26,846 nt of DNA, taken from NCBI GenBank assembly GCA_934717185.1, contig CAKUYQ010000034.1:1-26846 (forward strand). Direction: 5' to 3'. This DNA comes from an uncultured Bacteroidales bacterium. Lineage in GTDB: Bacteria > Bacteroidota > Bacteroidia > Bacteroidales > UBA932. The position numbers and the translations under genes were made by a program. The notes under the pieces are model-generated. The model ran no database searches. It worked only from the letters and a program-made list of their open reading frames with translations, and had not been told where the DNA came from. The number at the start of each line of letters is the position of its first letter. The stretch's first letter is position 1. Below are positions 15,218-24,213 of the stretch, piece by piece.

Positions 15218-16057
15218 ATGAGGAATATTATAGTTATATTCATTGTGGTACTAATGAGCCCAAGTTTGTATGCGCAGTTGGCACCAATATCACAAGTTCT
15301 GCATAATCGCACGTGTTTAGATACAGCACACCTTAAGGTTCGTTATAGTTTTAGATTCAAGAATCATCCATTACAGAAAACTTATAATGAGGATATAAGA
15401 ATAGTCCAAGCTGGTAAAAATGTAATAAAGGATTTTAGTGAAATAGTCTTTTATTATGATTCTTTGGCAACAGAATGTGATAAAAAAGGTTTGCAGAGTA
15501 GTACTAATCCTAATATCACATACCCATGCGAAGTATACAATTATTATAGGATGAAGCGAACAAATGAAAAATATAGAATGATATTAAATGCTGGCGTATT
15601 ATGTTATGATTCTAAATGGTTTGATCTTAAGTGGATTTATTCTGAGGATGAACCTATTAATATTTCCGGATATAGATGTAATAAGGCCACAGTCTCTTTT
15701 GCAGGAAGAGATTATACGGCATGGTACACCCTTGATGTTCCGGCTCCATTTGGGCCATATAAGTTTTGGGGTTTACCAGGCTTGATTGTAAAATTAGAGG
15801 AAGTTAATGGAATGTACATTTGGGAGATGATCGGTTTGAGTAGAGACACTTCGCATATCTACAACTATCATTATGAGTTAGAACAAAAGTGTAATGCTGA
15901 AACTGCGGCCAAAACAATAAAAAGAATGATGACGACCCCTTTAACCTTTTTAAAATCTGTTGGAACTAAATTTTATGTTAAAAAGAGTGACGGTTCTTTT
16001 AGCAATGAGGTAAAAGCTGAGACACCGCTACCATATGAACCTATTGAATTGAAATAA
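15218..16057 (+). CDS. GLPGLI family protein
   Basis: A secreted protein of 279 residues with a signal peptide (cleavage near LYAQ). The signature FWGLPGLIVKLEE defines the Bacteroidetes GLPGLI family (TIGR01200), of unknown function and usually encoded next to a TonB-receptor-type barrel. That arrangement is seen here, 52 bases after the barrel gene. The frame extends to a TTG at 15212, but the ATG at 15218 starts a normal signal peptide. The stop codon TAA overlaps the ATG of a truncated maturase gene (TAATG), a sign that the two were translationally coupled. Confidence 0.92.
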   Translation: MRNIIVIFIVVLMSPSLYAQLAPISQVLHNRTCLDTAHLKVRYSFRFKNHPLQKTYNEDIRIVQAGKNVIKDFSEIVFYYDSLATECDKKGLQSSTNPNITYPCEVYNYYRMKRTNEKYRMILNAGVLCYDSKWFDLKWIYSEDEPINISGYRCNKATVSFAGRDYTAWYTLDVPAPFGPYKFWGLPGLIVKLEEVNGMYIWEMIGLSRDTSHIYNYHYELEQKCNAETAAKTIKRMMTTPLTFLKSVGTKFYVKKSDGSFSNEVKAETPLPYEPIELK

Positions 16058-16158
16058 TGAATTATTTAACGGGAAGTAACGTAATAGAATATTTGGCAAA
16101 TACTCCGCAAATAACATTTGAGGTCACTGAGCGGTGTAATTCAAGCAGGAAATACTAA
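16057..16158 (+). pseudogene. N-terminal stump of a radical SAM peptide maturase
   Basis: A 33-codon frame starts within the GLPGLI stop codon. Residues 18-28 read QITFEVTERCN, the sequence that in Bacteroidales SPASM-type radical SAM peptide maturases leads directly into the CxxxCxxC iron-sulfur motif. Here only the first cysteine (C27) is present. The frame then continues SSRKY and stops, and no remaining ~400 codons are found in any frame before the next gene at 16187. This looks like a deletion that removed nearly the whole enzyme. An intact short peptide gene is the alternative, but the match to the pre-motif is specific. Confidence 0.7.
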
Positions 16159-16186
16159 GATGTGTAACATTAATATTAAATAAAAT

Positions 16187-17239
16187 ATGTGTAGAAAGGC
16201 TTTCTTTTTTATATTACTTAATTGCATATTCCTATTTGTGAATATCTTTGACGTTACTGTTTTCGCTCAGACAAGGAACATTGTTAATACTTCTGTAATG
16301 TTAATTGATACGGTTCCTTGTATAAAGATTCTACAGGATCTTAGAATTGTTGGCAACAAGTTATATATTACGTATGAAGAGCCAAATAGCTGGGGACAAA
16401 TGATATTTTGCAGTTATGATATAGATTATAAAAACAATTCTCTGTTAAGGAGAAGAGTGTATTTTAAAAAGGATAATGGCTCTTACGGCATATTTTTCCC
16501 TATAACATTTTGGGATGATAAATATAATCTCTTTGTCGTGGAACGTGATGATCCGCATATATATATGGTTTTAAGTGATTCATTATGCAAAACAGACAAT
16601 GCGCTGATTACAGAAACGTCTCATGTTCCGTATGAAATGGCACTTAATGTAAGACAGGCGTTTTATAAATCGAAAGATGAGTACTATTTTATTGGTAGGC
16701 AACCATTAAATGGTTGCTGTGGGATATATCATTCATGCAATACAGACAATCAAGTGTATATAAAAGAAATTAAGAAAATTGTATTTAATGAGAAGAATAC
16801 ATCATGGGTTGCTAATCAGGGTAGATTTGAGTACAATAGGAATTGCGGGGCGTATGCCTACCTATTCTTTCCCGGAATTCAATTTTTTAATTTTACCAAC
16901 AATACGCAGACGACATTTACAGTAAAAACATTGCATAATGGTTCTTCTGCTGAATTATCGGAGGAGGATATTTACGAAAACAGTTGCATATACTTCAATT
17001 ATATAGCCTCTACAGAACAGTACTTATATGCTTTATACTGGGGTGCAATGCTTAAAGACATGAATGACAGACATAAGAAGGGACTTGCAGTCACAAAAAT
17101 ATTAAAGTATGACTGGGATGGTAAACTTTGTGAGGTATATAGTGTAAATAAAAGATTACAAGCTATATCTGTTAGTGAAGACAATAAGAAGGTTGTAGGG
17201 TATGATGGCAAGGATTTCTTAATGATGGATATTAAATAG
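16187..17239 (+). CDS. Secreted protein resembling TolB-like six-bladed propellers (BF3164-like)
   Basis: A 350-residue protein with an N-terminal signal sequence (hydrophobic residues 5-27, cleavage near VFAQ). The body is rich in short beta-strand repeats, with recurring aromatic/Asp-rich turns and a C-terminal run TKILKYDWDGKLCEVY...ISVSEDNKKVVGYDG. That run matches the style of Bacteroidales TolB-like six-bladed propeller proteins (PF15869, BF3164 type), whose function is unknown. No lipobox is evident. It lies 28 bases after the maturase stump on the same strand, so it is likely the last gene of the island operon. Family assignment comes from pattern memory and is moderate. Confidence 0.65.
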   Translation: MCRKAFFFILLNCIFLFVNIFDVTVFAQTRNIVNTSVMLIDTVPCIKILQDLRIVGNKLYITYEEPNSWGQMIFCSYDIDYKNNSLLRRRVYFKKDNGSYGIFFPITFWDDKYNLFVVERDDPHIYMVLSDSLCKTDNALITETSHVPYEMALNVRQAFYKSKDEYYFIGRQPLNGCCGIYHSCNTDNQVYIKEIKKIVFNEKNTSWVANQGRFEYNRNCGAYAYLFFPGIQFFNFTNNTQTTFTVKTLHNGSSAELSEEDIYENSCIYFNYIASTEQYLYALYWGAMLKDMNDRHKKGLAVTKILKYDWDGKLCEVYSVNKRLQAISVSEDNKKVVGYDGKDFLMMDIK

Positions 17240-17279
17240 GGTTATTTTCCTTTTTTATTTACCTTCTTCCTTTTTTTTA

Positions 17280-17287
17280 TACATTTG
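17280..17287 (+). promoter_or_regulatory. Bacteroidetes -7 promoter element for the sensor-like/TrkH unit
   Basis: TACATTTG fits TAnnTTTG, 22 bases before the ATG at 17309. It overlaps an in-frame TTG at 17285, which rules that TTG out as the start if this promoter is used. Confidence 0.6.
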
Positions 17288-17308
17288 CCAAAATTTATCG
17301 GGAAGAAA

Positions 17309-18085
17309 ATGGGAATAAAGAGAAAAATATCCTTAGGCTTTGTGGTGATTGGTGTTATACTGCTGTTATCCAGTGTTATAGCAATATATGAGTTTGTAAG
17401 CATGAGAAGGTCTGTCTACAGCATTATGACAGACAATATTGCCGGCATAAACTCTTCGCGTATTCTGCTTGAGGTGGCGGATGAGTACAACTTTACCCTT
17501 GTCAAAAGCATGGGGGTTGATACCGTTCCCGCTATTCCGGATGTTAAAAAGGATGTAAGGTTCCCACAATATCTTGCTCAGGTAAAGGCAAAGTTTACAA
17601 CAGATTATGAGAGGCAGATGGCAGATTCTGTGCTGCTTGCGTACACGGCATATATTCATGTTATAAAGGATGCCGCATATATCTGGCAAGGGGATTATAT
17701 GGCCAGGCGCGGTTGGTACTTTAATAATCTGTACCCCAAATATATGACTCTTAGAGATTATATAGGCAAACTCACATTCATTACCCAGAAGGCGTTGTCA
17801 GATAACTCGGAATATCTTACAGACAGCTTTTACAGGAGTATAATGCCGGGGGTTGTTGCCGTGTCAACCGGAATGATACTTATATTTTTGTTCAATTACT
17901 TTATTAATCTGTATTTTATATCGCCGTTGATTAAAATCTCAAAGGGGATTAAAGATTTTCTGCTTTATAGGAAAACTTATAACTATACAGATATTGGGGA
18001 TGACGACCTTAGGGAATTGAGCCAAAATGTAAAGGATCTTATAGAGGCCAACAGGGAGCTTTCAAAGTCTAAACAGGAGAAGTAG
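17309..18085 (+). CDS. Two-TM sensor-like protein with extracytoplasmic helical domain
   Basis: A 258-residue inner-membrane protein. TM1 is at ~10-30 and TM2 at ~178-200. The ~150 residues between them are predicted helical, like the four-helix-bundle ligand domains of chemoreceptors and histidine kinases. After TM2 a HAMP-like segment (SPLIKISKGIKDFL) and a short helix end the protein, with no kinase, methyl-accepting or cyclase domain. It therefore looks like a receptor stub. It precedes trkH by 3 bases, which suggests a role tied to K+ uptake or osmotic sensing. The longer frame begins at a TTG inside the promoter; ATG 17309 is preferred. Confidence 0.72.
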   Translation: MGIKRKISLGFVVIGVILLLSSVIAIYEFVSMRRSVYSIMTDNIAGINSSRILLEVADEYNFTLVKSMGVDTVPAIPDVKKDVRFPQYLAQVKAKFTTDYERQMADSVLLAYTAYIHVIKDAAYIWQGDYMARRGWYFNNLYPKYMTLRDYIGKLTFITQKALSDNSEYLTDSFYRSIMPGVVAVSTGMILIFLFNYFINLYFISPLIKISKGIKDFLLYRKTYNYTDIGDDDLRELSQNVKDLIEANRELSKSKQEK

Positions 18086-18088
18086 GGA

Positions 18089-19534
18089 ATGAATCTTAGT
18101 GTCATAGCAAGAAATATTGGTATTGCATTGGTGTTTAATGCAATATTTATGTTCTTTGGGGTAATCACATCTGTAATTTATGATTTTGATTCTTCGTTCT
18201 CGCCTCTGCTGTTGAGTTGTGTCATAACTGCGACTGTAGGATTCTTTCCGCTGATCTTTGTCAATAACAAACAGGATATAAACCTTAAGGAGGGATTTAC
18301 AATTGTTGTGCTGGCGTGGGTGCTGTCTTGCCTGTTTGGGATGTTGCCATACGTGCTTTGGGGAGGGGAGTTCTCTCTTATAAATGCCTGGTTTGAAAGT
18401 GTATCGGGGTTTACGACTACAGGCTCTACTATCCTTAATGATATTGAGGCACTTCCTCACGGTCTGCTCTTCTGGCGTTCTTCAACGCATTTTATTGGCG
18501 GTTTGGGTGTAGTGGTCTTTATGCTTTTGATACTGCCAAGTGCAAGTACCTTTAGAATGCGGCTCAGCAAGATGGAGATTTCTGCCCTGTCAAAGGAGAA
18601 CTACCAGTTTAAAACAAAGCGGACGGTAAAGGTTATAGGCTTTGTATATATTGGAATGTGTTTAGCAGAGATAGTATCTCTGATGATTGCCGGAATGGAT
18701 TTCTTTGATGCACTCAACCACTCCTTTTCTACCGTTGCAACAGGAGGATTCAGCACCAAGAACAGCTCTATTGCAGCTTTTGATTCTGTCTCAATAGAGA
18801 TTGTAATTACTGTTTTTATGCTGCTTGGCGGACTGCATTTCGGTCTGCTCTACTCAAGTGTTGCAACATGCTCCTTTAAGATATTCAAATCGCCTATTAT
18901 AAGATATTATCTTGTAACGGTATTTGTCTCTATAGTGTTGGTCTGCATAAACATTAAAGCCAATGGATATGCATACAGTTGGTTAGATGCAATAAGGCAT
19001 GGTTCTTTCCAGGTAATATCAATAGCATCAACCACAGGTTTTGCAACAACAGATACATCTTTATGGCCGCATGCCTCTATACTTGTCCTAATCTTTATGT
19101 CCCTGCAATGTGCATGCTCGGGTTCTACAACCGGAGGTATAAAGGCAGACAGAATCTATATATGGTGGCAGTCTGTAAAGAGAGAGGTGCAGAGAAAACT
19201 CCATCCTCAGGCTGTGTTGCCTGTAAAGGTTGGCTCTACCATAGTTGAGCCATATATGGTTGCAGATGTGAACCTCTATATTGTATTGTATCTCTTTATA
19301 ATATTCGTTGTAAGCATACTTCTGTCTATGATGGGGGTAGATTTCATAGACTCGTTTACAGGTTCAGTTGCAAGTATGGGCAATGTAGGACCGGGGTTTG
19401 GTTCGATAGGTTCATTGGGAAACTTCTCGGAAATACCTGTAATGGGGCGTTTGCTTTTCACGTTTGAGATGTTGCTCGGCCGTTTGGAAATATATTCTTT
19501 GATTGTAATATTCATGATAGCAAAATGGCGTTAA
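18089..19534 (+). CDS. trkH: Trk-type potassium uptake channel subunit TrkH
   Basis: Inner-membrane K+ channel subunit of the TrkH/KtrB superfamily, 481 residues. The four pore-loop filters of the pseudo-tetramer are visible: SGFTTTGST, VATGGFSTK, ASTTGFATTD and ASMGNVGPGFG. Between pores 1 and 2 are the conserved FIGGLGVVVF segment and the intramembrane stretch. TrkH needs the cytosolic NAD-binding subunit TrkA, which is not in this window. Purine-rich AGGAGAAGTAGGG lies just before the ATG. The last 10 bases overlap the helicase gene. Confidence 0.94.
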   Translation: MNLSVIARNIGIALVFNAIFMFFGVITSVIYDFDSSFSPLLLSCVITATVGFFPLIFVNNKQDINLKEGFTIVVLAWVLSCLFGMLPYVLWGGEFSLINAWFESVSGFTTTGSTILNDIEALPHGLLFWRSSTHFIGGLGVVVFMLLILPSASTFRMRLSKMEISALSKENYQFKTKRTVKVIGFVYIGMCLAEIVSLMIAGMDFFDALNHSFSTVATGGFSTKNSSIAAFDSVSIEIVITVFMLLGGLHFGLLYSSVATCSFKIFKSPIIRYYLVTVFVSIVLVCINIKANGYAYSWLDAIRHGSFQVISIASTTGFATTDTSLWPHASILVLIFMSLQCACSGSTTGGIKADRIYIWWQSVKREVQRKLHPQAVLPVKVGSTIVEPYMVADVNLYIVLYLFIIFVVSILLSMMGVDFIDSFTGSVASMGNVGPGFGSIGSLGNFSEIPVMGRLLFTFEMLLGRLEIYSLIVIFMIAKWR

Positions 19535-20940
19535 GCGAGTTTTATTATAAGCGGCTGCTGGAGAAGTTTAAATTTGAACCAACAAACGGGCAAAAGGAGC
19601 TGTTTGAGGCTCTAGCAAGTTTTATGGATGATGGAAATATCTCCAAACTGCTGTTGGTAACAGGCTTTGCCGGTACCGGAAAGACATCTGCGCTCAATGC
19701 CTTCATAAGCCTGCTCAAACAGTATAGAATGCGTTATGTATTATTGGCTCCAACCGGAAGAGCGGCAAAGGTATTGTCAAACTATACAGGGGCGCATGCT
19801 CAGACGATACATAAACAGATTTACAGGCAAAAATCAATGGATGAGGCCGGGGGCAGTTTCTCCCTTGACTATAACAAATGTATAAATACGGTTTTCATTG
19901 TTGATGAGGCCTCGCTTATAGCCCCCGGGGATGCAATGGGTACATCTATCTTTGGCAGCGGCAATCTGTTGGATGATCTTATAAATTATGTTACAAGTAA
20001 CACCGGGAATAGGCTTATTCTTCTTGGAGATCCCGCACAGTTGCCACCAATAGGTTATGACCATTCACCGGCTTTGGAGGAATCTTATGTGGCCTCTTAT
20101 ATGCCTCTTTACAGACATATTCATTTAACTGAGGTTGTGAGGCAGGCAAAGGAGAGCGGTATTCTTTATAATGCAACTCTAATACGAACCCTTATAGAGC
20201 ATAATGACACGTTGTCTGATTGGAAATTTAAGACAGATCTGTTTCCCGACATAGAAAAGATTAACGGGGGGGATCTTATTGAGGCGCTATCAGACGCCAT
20301 AGACAAATACGGGACCGAAGAGGTTGTTGTACTGTGCAGATCTAACAAAAGAGCAAACAGATATAATGCAGGTATAAGAGAGAGAATACTTTACAAGGAT
20401 GAGATGCTCTGCCGTGATGACAGACTCATGGTGGTGAAAAACTGCTATAAGTTTGCCGATGCGCTGAAAGACGACATAGATTTTATAGCAAACGGAGATG
20501 TTGCTGTATTGCAGCGTGTATGGGAGCATGAGGAGAGATACGGGCTGCATTTTGCAAGTGCAGAGCTTGCCTTTCCGGATTATAACAACATAGAGATAAG
20601 ATGCAAGATTATATTGGATACACTCTCATCTGAATCACCTTCATTAGACAGTGAGCAACAAAAAGCCCTTTTTACAGGTGTATACGAAGACTATTCATCT
20701 ATACCAACAAAAAAGAAACGCCTCAAAGCTGTAAGAGAGGACCCATATTATAACGCCCTGCAGGTAAAGTATGCAATGGCCATAACAGGGCACAAATCGC
20801 AGGGCGGACAATGGAAATGTGTCTTTATAGACAATAACTTATGGTCCGATAACATCTCTTTGGATGACCTTAAATGGCTTTATACAGCCATTACGCGAGG
20901 AATTGAGAAAGTATATCTTGTTAACTTCAAATATGTTTAA
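19525..20940 (+). CDS. RecD-like superfamily 1 DNA helicase
   Basis: A 471-residue ATP-dependent helicase of the RecD/Dda type. Walker A is TGFAGTGKTS (46-55, K53). Walker B, FIVDEAS, is near residues 122-128. Motif III is LLGDPAQLPPIG. The C-terminal UvrD_C_2-type block is MAITGHKSQGGQW, and motif VI is YTAITRGIEKVYLVN. It is about the size of phage T4 Dda and much shorter than RecD, with no long N-terminal extension. Role: probably duplex or D-loop unwinding in repair or replication restart. Its ATG lies inside the last codons of trkH (10-base overlap), so translation is likely coupled despite unrelated function. Confidence 0.9.
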   Translation: MALSEFYYKRLLEKFKFEPTNGQKELFEALASFMDDGNISKLLLVTGFAGTGKTSALNAFISLLKQYRMRYVLLAPTGRAAKVLSNYTGAHAQTIHKQIYRQKSMDEAGGSFSLDYNKCINTVFIVDEASLIAPGDAMGTSIFGSGNLLDDLINYVTSNTGNRLILLGDPAQLPPIGYDHSPALEESYVASYMPLYRHIHLTEVVRQAKESGILYNATLIRTLIEHNDTLSDWKFKTDLFPDIEKINGGDLIEALSDAIDKYGTEEVVVLCRSNKRANRYNAGIRERILYKDEMLCRDDRLMVVKNCYKFADALKDDIDFIANGDVAVLQRVWEHEERYGLHFASAELAFPDYNNIEIRCKIILDTLSSESPSLDSEQQKALFTGVYEDYSSIPTKKKRLKAVREDPYYNALQVKYAMAITGHKSQGGQWKCVFIDNNLWSDNISLDDLKWLYTAITRGIEKVYLVNFKYV

Positions 20941-20946
20941 AGTTAT

Positions 20947-20954
20947 TAACTTTG
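20947..20954 (+). promoter_or_regulatory. Bacteroidetes -7 promoter element for the S9 peptidase
   Basis: TAACTTTG fits TAnnTTTG, 32 bases before the ATG at 20987 and just after the helicase stop. It argues against the much longer frame that begins at 20864 within the helicase gene. Confidence 0.55.
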
Positions 20955-20986
20955 TGAAGTTGAAATTTGCAATTAAATTAAAAATA

Positions 20987-23113
20987 ATGAAACATACTAA
21001 ACTAATTTTATTTTCGGCTTTTACCCTTGTATGCGGAGTTGTCGCTACCGCACAAGAGCAGACAGAGAGAAAGAATTTTACGCAGGAACAGTTAGTCTAC
21101 GGCATCCCAAAGGATGTTATAAAATCAATGCCAACCGTCATAAGATGGGAGGATAAGGATAATTATATAGTTATGCTTCCCGACAGAAAATCTTTTGAAA
21201 AGGTTGATGTGAAGACAGGAAAACGGGTTGCTGTTTCGGCAGATGAGGCAATGCCGCAAAAGTTTGAAAATGAAACCAACCCTTTAATGGAGAACAGGGA
21301 ACTCGTAAATGTAACACTCTCTCCGGATGGAACTAAAGCCGCATATACAAAGGCAGACAACAATCTTTACAGCTACGATTTTGCAACATCAAAAGAGACC
21401 AAGCTTACCACAGACGGCACAAATGTGCTTATGAACGGATATGCCTCATGGGTGTACTTTGAGGAGATATTAGGCCGTCCTTCCAAGTACAAGGCATTCT
21501 GGTGGTCCCCGGACAGCAAGCTTATAGCTTACTATAAATTTGATGACAGCAAAGTGCCTATGTTCCCAATATACAACTCAAAAGGGAAACACGGCACACT
21601 TACCGAAACACGCTATCCAAAGGCCGGTGATCCTAATCCGGAGGTTAAGATAGGCTTTGTAAACGCCAATGGCGGCGAGACAGTTTGGGCGGATTTCAAC
21701 GAAAAGGATGACCAATATTTTGGCATACCGTTCTGGAATGCAGAGGGTAACAGGTTTATTGTCCCATGGATGCCAAGAGACCAAAACAATCTTAAACTCT
21801 ATGCTGTAAACCCTGCAGACGGAAGCAAATCCTTTATCTATAATGAGGAGCAGAAAACTTGGATAGATTGGCCCGAGGATATGCAATTTACCGCAGATGG
21901 TTTCTATATGATAAGAGACTTTGACCTTTGGGAACAGATCTATTTCCAATCATTCGACGGCAAGAGATTGGAGAAGATTACAGATGGCAACAACTGGGGT
22001 ATAAACTTCATTAAAGTAGACCAAAAAGAGGGTGCAATCTATTTTACTGCAAGGAGAGAGGTATCTGACAGAGTGGATTTTTACAGAGTAAATCTTAAAA
22101 CCAAACAGATTCAGAGACTTACAACAGGCAATTATAATTATCAGGCTGTTAATTTGTCTCCCGACAACAAACACTTTACAGCAGTAAGATCTAACTCTCA
22201 TACCCCTAACCAGCTTGTTCTGTTCACTGTCGGGAAGAAAAACAGTACAGAAAAAGTTATCTTTGACAGCAAGGGGGAGCTGTTTGACAGTTATAAGATT
22301 GCCATTCCTCAAATGAAATATATAATGGTAGACGGCTACAGACTTCCTGCGCAGATTGTCTATCCTGTTGATATGGATTCTACCAAGAGATACCCTGTTA
22401 TAATTAGTATGTATGGTGGTCCTAACCACGGAACGGTTATGGATACATGGGTGTCGCTTGCACGTAACCAATGGTGGGCTAATGAGGGGGTTATCCAGAT
22501 TAATATAGACCATAGAGCCAGCGGTCATGCGGGCAAAAAGGGACTTAACGAGATTCACAGGAACCTTTTAAGAACCGAGCTTCATGATTATATAGAGTGG
22601 GTTAAGTGGCTCAGAAGCAAGCCTTACGTTAACCCAGATAAGGTTGCCATTACAGGTTTCTCTTACGGCGGAAGCATGACAATGATTGCCGTTACCGAGG
22701 GTAGCGAATACTTTAAATATGGAATTGCCGGCGGAGGTGTTTACGATTACGGCTTGTATGATACTCATTATACAGAGCGATATATGGATACCCCTCAGCA
22801 GAACCCCGATGGTTATGCTTATACCAATACGGCATCAAAGATTGCAGGCTACAAAGGAGACAAGAGCAATTATGTGCTTATAACTCATGGCACAAGCGAT
22901 GATAATGTTCACATGCAGAATACCATGCAACTTATAGATGCTCTGCAGAATGCCGGCAAGCAGTTTGATCTTATGCTTTATCCTGGCGAGTATCACGGCT
23001 ACCGTGGTCTTAAGGGCAGGTTTTCAACAGTAAGCGACTACAACTTCTGGTACAGACATCTTCTTGAGAGGGAGACTCCCGAGATATTGATTAAAGCTTA
23101 CGGTGCAAGGTAG
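20987..23113 (+). CDS. DPP IV-like S9 family prolyl peptidase
   Basis: Exported serine peptidase of family S9B, 708 residues, which cleaves after proline in peptide substrates. The signal peptide is residues 1-~22 (LVCGVVATAQ). The DPP IV N-terminal beta-propeller follows, with the amino-terminus-binding Glu pair E159-E160 in WVYFEEIL. The alpha/beta-hydrolase domain carries S559 in GFSYGG, Asp at 638/639 in HGTSDDNVH, and H670 in GEYHGYRG. It matches both DPP IV and the prolyl tripeptidyl peptidases of oral and gut Bacteroidales; the exact product size (di- or tripeptide) cannot be told. The frame extends upstream to 20864, but the ATG at 20987 gives the signal peptide and fits the promoter. 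Confidence 0.94.
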   Translation: MKHTKLILFSAFTLVCGVVATAQEQTERKNFTQEQLVYGIPKDVIKSMPTVIRWEDKDNYIVMLPDRKSFEKVDVKTGKRVAVSADEAMPQKFENETNPLMENRELVNVTLSPDGTKAAYTKADNNLYSYDFATSKETKLTTDGTNVLMNGYASWVYFEEILGRPSKYKAFWWSPDSKLIAYYKFDDSKVPMFPIYNSKGKHGTLTETRYPKAGDPNPEVKIGFVNANGGETVWADFNEKDDQYFGIPFWNAEGNRFIVPWMPRDQNNLKLYAVNPADGSKSFIYNEEQKTWIDWPEDMQFTADGFYMIRDFDLWEQIYFQSFDGKRLEKITDGNNWGINFIKVDQKEGAIYFTARREVSDRVDFYRVNLKTKQIQRLTTGNYNYQAVNLSPDNKHFTAVRSNSHTPNQLVLFTVGKKNSTEKVIFDSKGELFDSYKIAIPQMKYIMVDGYRLPAQIVYPVDMDSTKRYPVIISMYGGPNHGTVMDTWVSLARNQWWANEGVIQINIDHRASGHAGKKGLNEIHRNLLRTELHDYIEWVKWLRSKPYVNPDKVAITGFSYGGSMTMIAVTEGSEYFKYGIAGGGVYDYGLYDTHYTERYMDTPQQNPDGYAYTNTASKIAGYKGDKSNYVLITHGTSDDNVHMQNTMQLIDALQNAGKQFDLMLYPGEYHGYRGLKGRFSTVSDYNFWYRHLLERETPEILIKAYGAR

Positions 23114-23460
23114 GGGTGTTTAAATGTAAGACAGCTTTTTCATTTTAGCAAGTTGCTGCAAGATTTTATGCAGGCTTCTGATTGCTTTTACGGCAACCAA
23201 GAGCCTGTAATCTTTACTTCAAGCGTGTTGTATTGAATTACAAGATAAAATTCATTCCTGAATCTTAATTTATTTTATGAACATACTCATATAAAAAGGC
23301 AGATATAAGGTGCCGTTTTTTGATTCAACATTGTTGCCGTGTCTACTTTTTCGAGAGCAGCAGAGCAACAATCACTTTTACGAGAGCATCAAACAATCCG
23401 GGCTTGGCTCTGAGAAAATATGCGACACAGCGTGGCCATTAAACAATACTTTTTGAGCGG
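23114..23460. other. Gene-free stretch with decayed coding-like sequence and a short tandem repeat
   Basis: No intact gene is seen in these 347 bases. On the minus strand short open segments are broken by stops and frame changes, for example one containing VIQYNTLEVKITGSWLP and a second in another frame ending KKLSYI, which suggests a degraded gene or mobile element. At 23345-23399 two imperfect tandem copies share ACTTTT, CGAGAGCA and AACAATC. The 13-mer TGTTGTATTGAAT at about 23228 recurs near 26824, by the last reading frame of the window. No promoter or terminator is convincing. Confidence 0.4.
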
Positions 23461-24132
23461 TTAGAATGTGTATGACATTGTAAAAGTTAGTTCTTTAATG
23501 CTTTTTTTAGGCGGGTAAAAATCGTTGAAACTTTCATTTTTGTAGTGCATAATCCTGCGTAAATAGTACATATCCATTGGGGAATAGCTATAACCAAATG
23601 AGAAGCCGAGATTGCGTACTGTATGAATACACAATCCAAACTTGATATTCACATAAGCCCATTCTCCTTTATGGCCATTAACGGAGATGTAGTTTGGAAT
23701 TTTTTCCCCTTTGCCGTCGAACCTTTCAATAAGAACCCTTGCATAAGGAATAAACATACGCATGCCCGGCTCGACAAACAACCCTAATTTAGTGTTGGAA
23801 ATTTTAACAACATCCTGCATGGTTAAATGAATTGATGGACAAAAATAAATATGAGATACTTTTTTAAAATCATCTACCATACGCCAATCTTTCCCGGATG
23901 GCATGTTCTCCCCGGTGTACTCTTCTAGAAATCCAAAAGATATTCCTAAGCCGCAGTACTTATGCATCATATAATGATACGACATTTCAAATCGCCATGT
24001 GCTGATGTCAATTGATGATGCTCCCTCCATTGTGATTCTGTTGCAAGGTATGGTATCGTTGCCAAATTGACGTGCAAGTGCAGATAAAGGGAATAACATA
24101 ATCAAGACATAACACAATATTAGTTGCTTCAT
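23461..24132 (-). CDS. Exported protein, probable small outer membrane beta-barrel
   Basis: Not assigned to a named family. The 223 residues begin with a clear signal peptide (hydrophobic 4-19, cleavage near ALAR). The rest alternates polar and hydrophobic residues in strand-like runs with many Tyr, Phe and Gly, and ends in TFTMSYTF, a C-terminal aromatic typical of outer membrane barrel proteins recognised by BamA. It follows a similar gene (24288-24914) by 155 bases on the same strand, with an inverted repeat between them. The two share overall build but little obvious sequence identity. Confidence 0.6.
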   Translation of the reverse strand: MKQLILCYVLIMLFPLSALARQFGNDTIPCNRITMEGASSIDISTWRFEMSYHYMMHKYCGLGISFGFLEEYTGENMPSGKDWRMVDDFKKVSHIYFCPSIHLTMQDVVKISNTKLGLFVEPGMRMFIPYARVLIERFDGKGEKIPNYISVNGHKGEWAYVNIKFGLCIHTVRNLGFSFGYSYSPMDMYYLRRIMHYKNESFNDFYPPKKSIKELTFTMSYTF

Positions 24133-24213
24133 CCTGTCAAAATTTTTAATTTCACAATGATAGTTAAAAATTTGCGAGAGTCTGATAGCCGTTCACTATC
24201 GTTCTCCCTCACA

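Noticed and set aside
20864..20986. N-terminal extension of the S9 peptidase into the helicase gene
   Set aside because: It would bury the signal peptide, and a promoter core at 20947-20954 lies inside it.
21950..22558. Long antisense ORF of 202 codons on the minus strand
   Set aside because: It lies wholly inside the S9 peptidase gene, which has intact catalytic motifs; the antisense product shows no recognisable domain.
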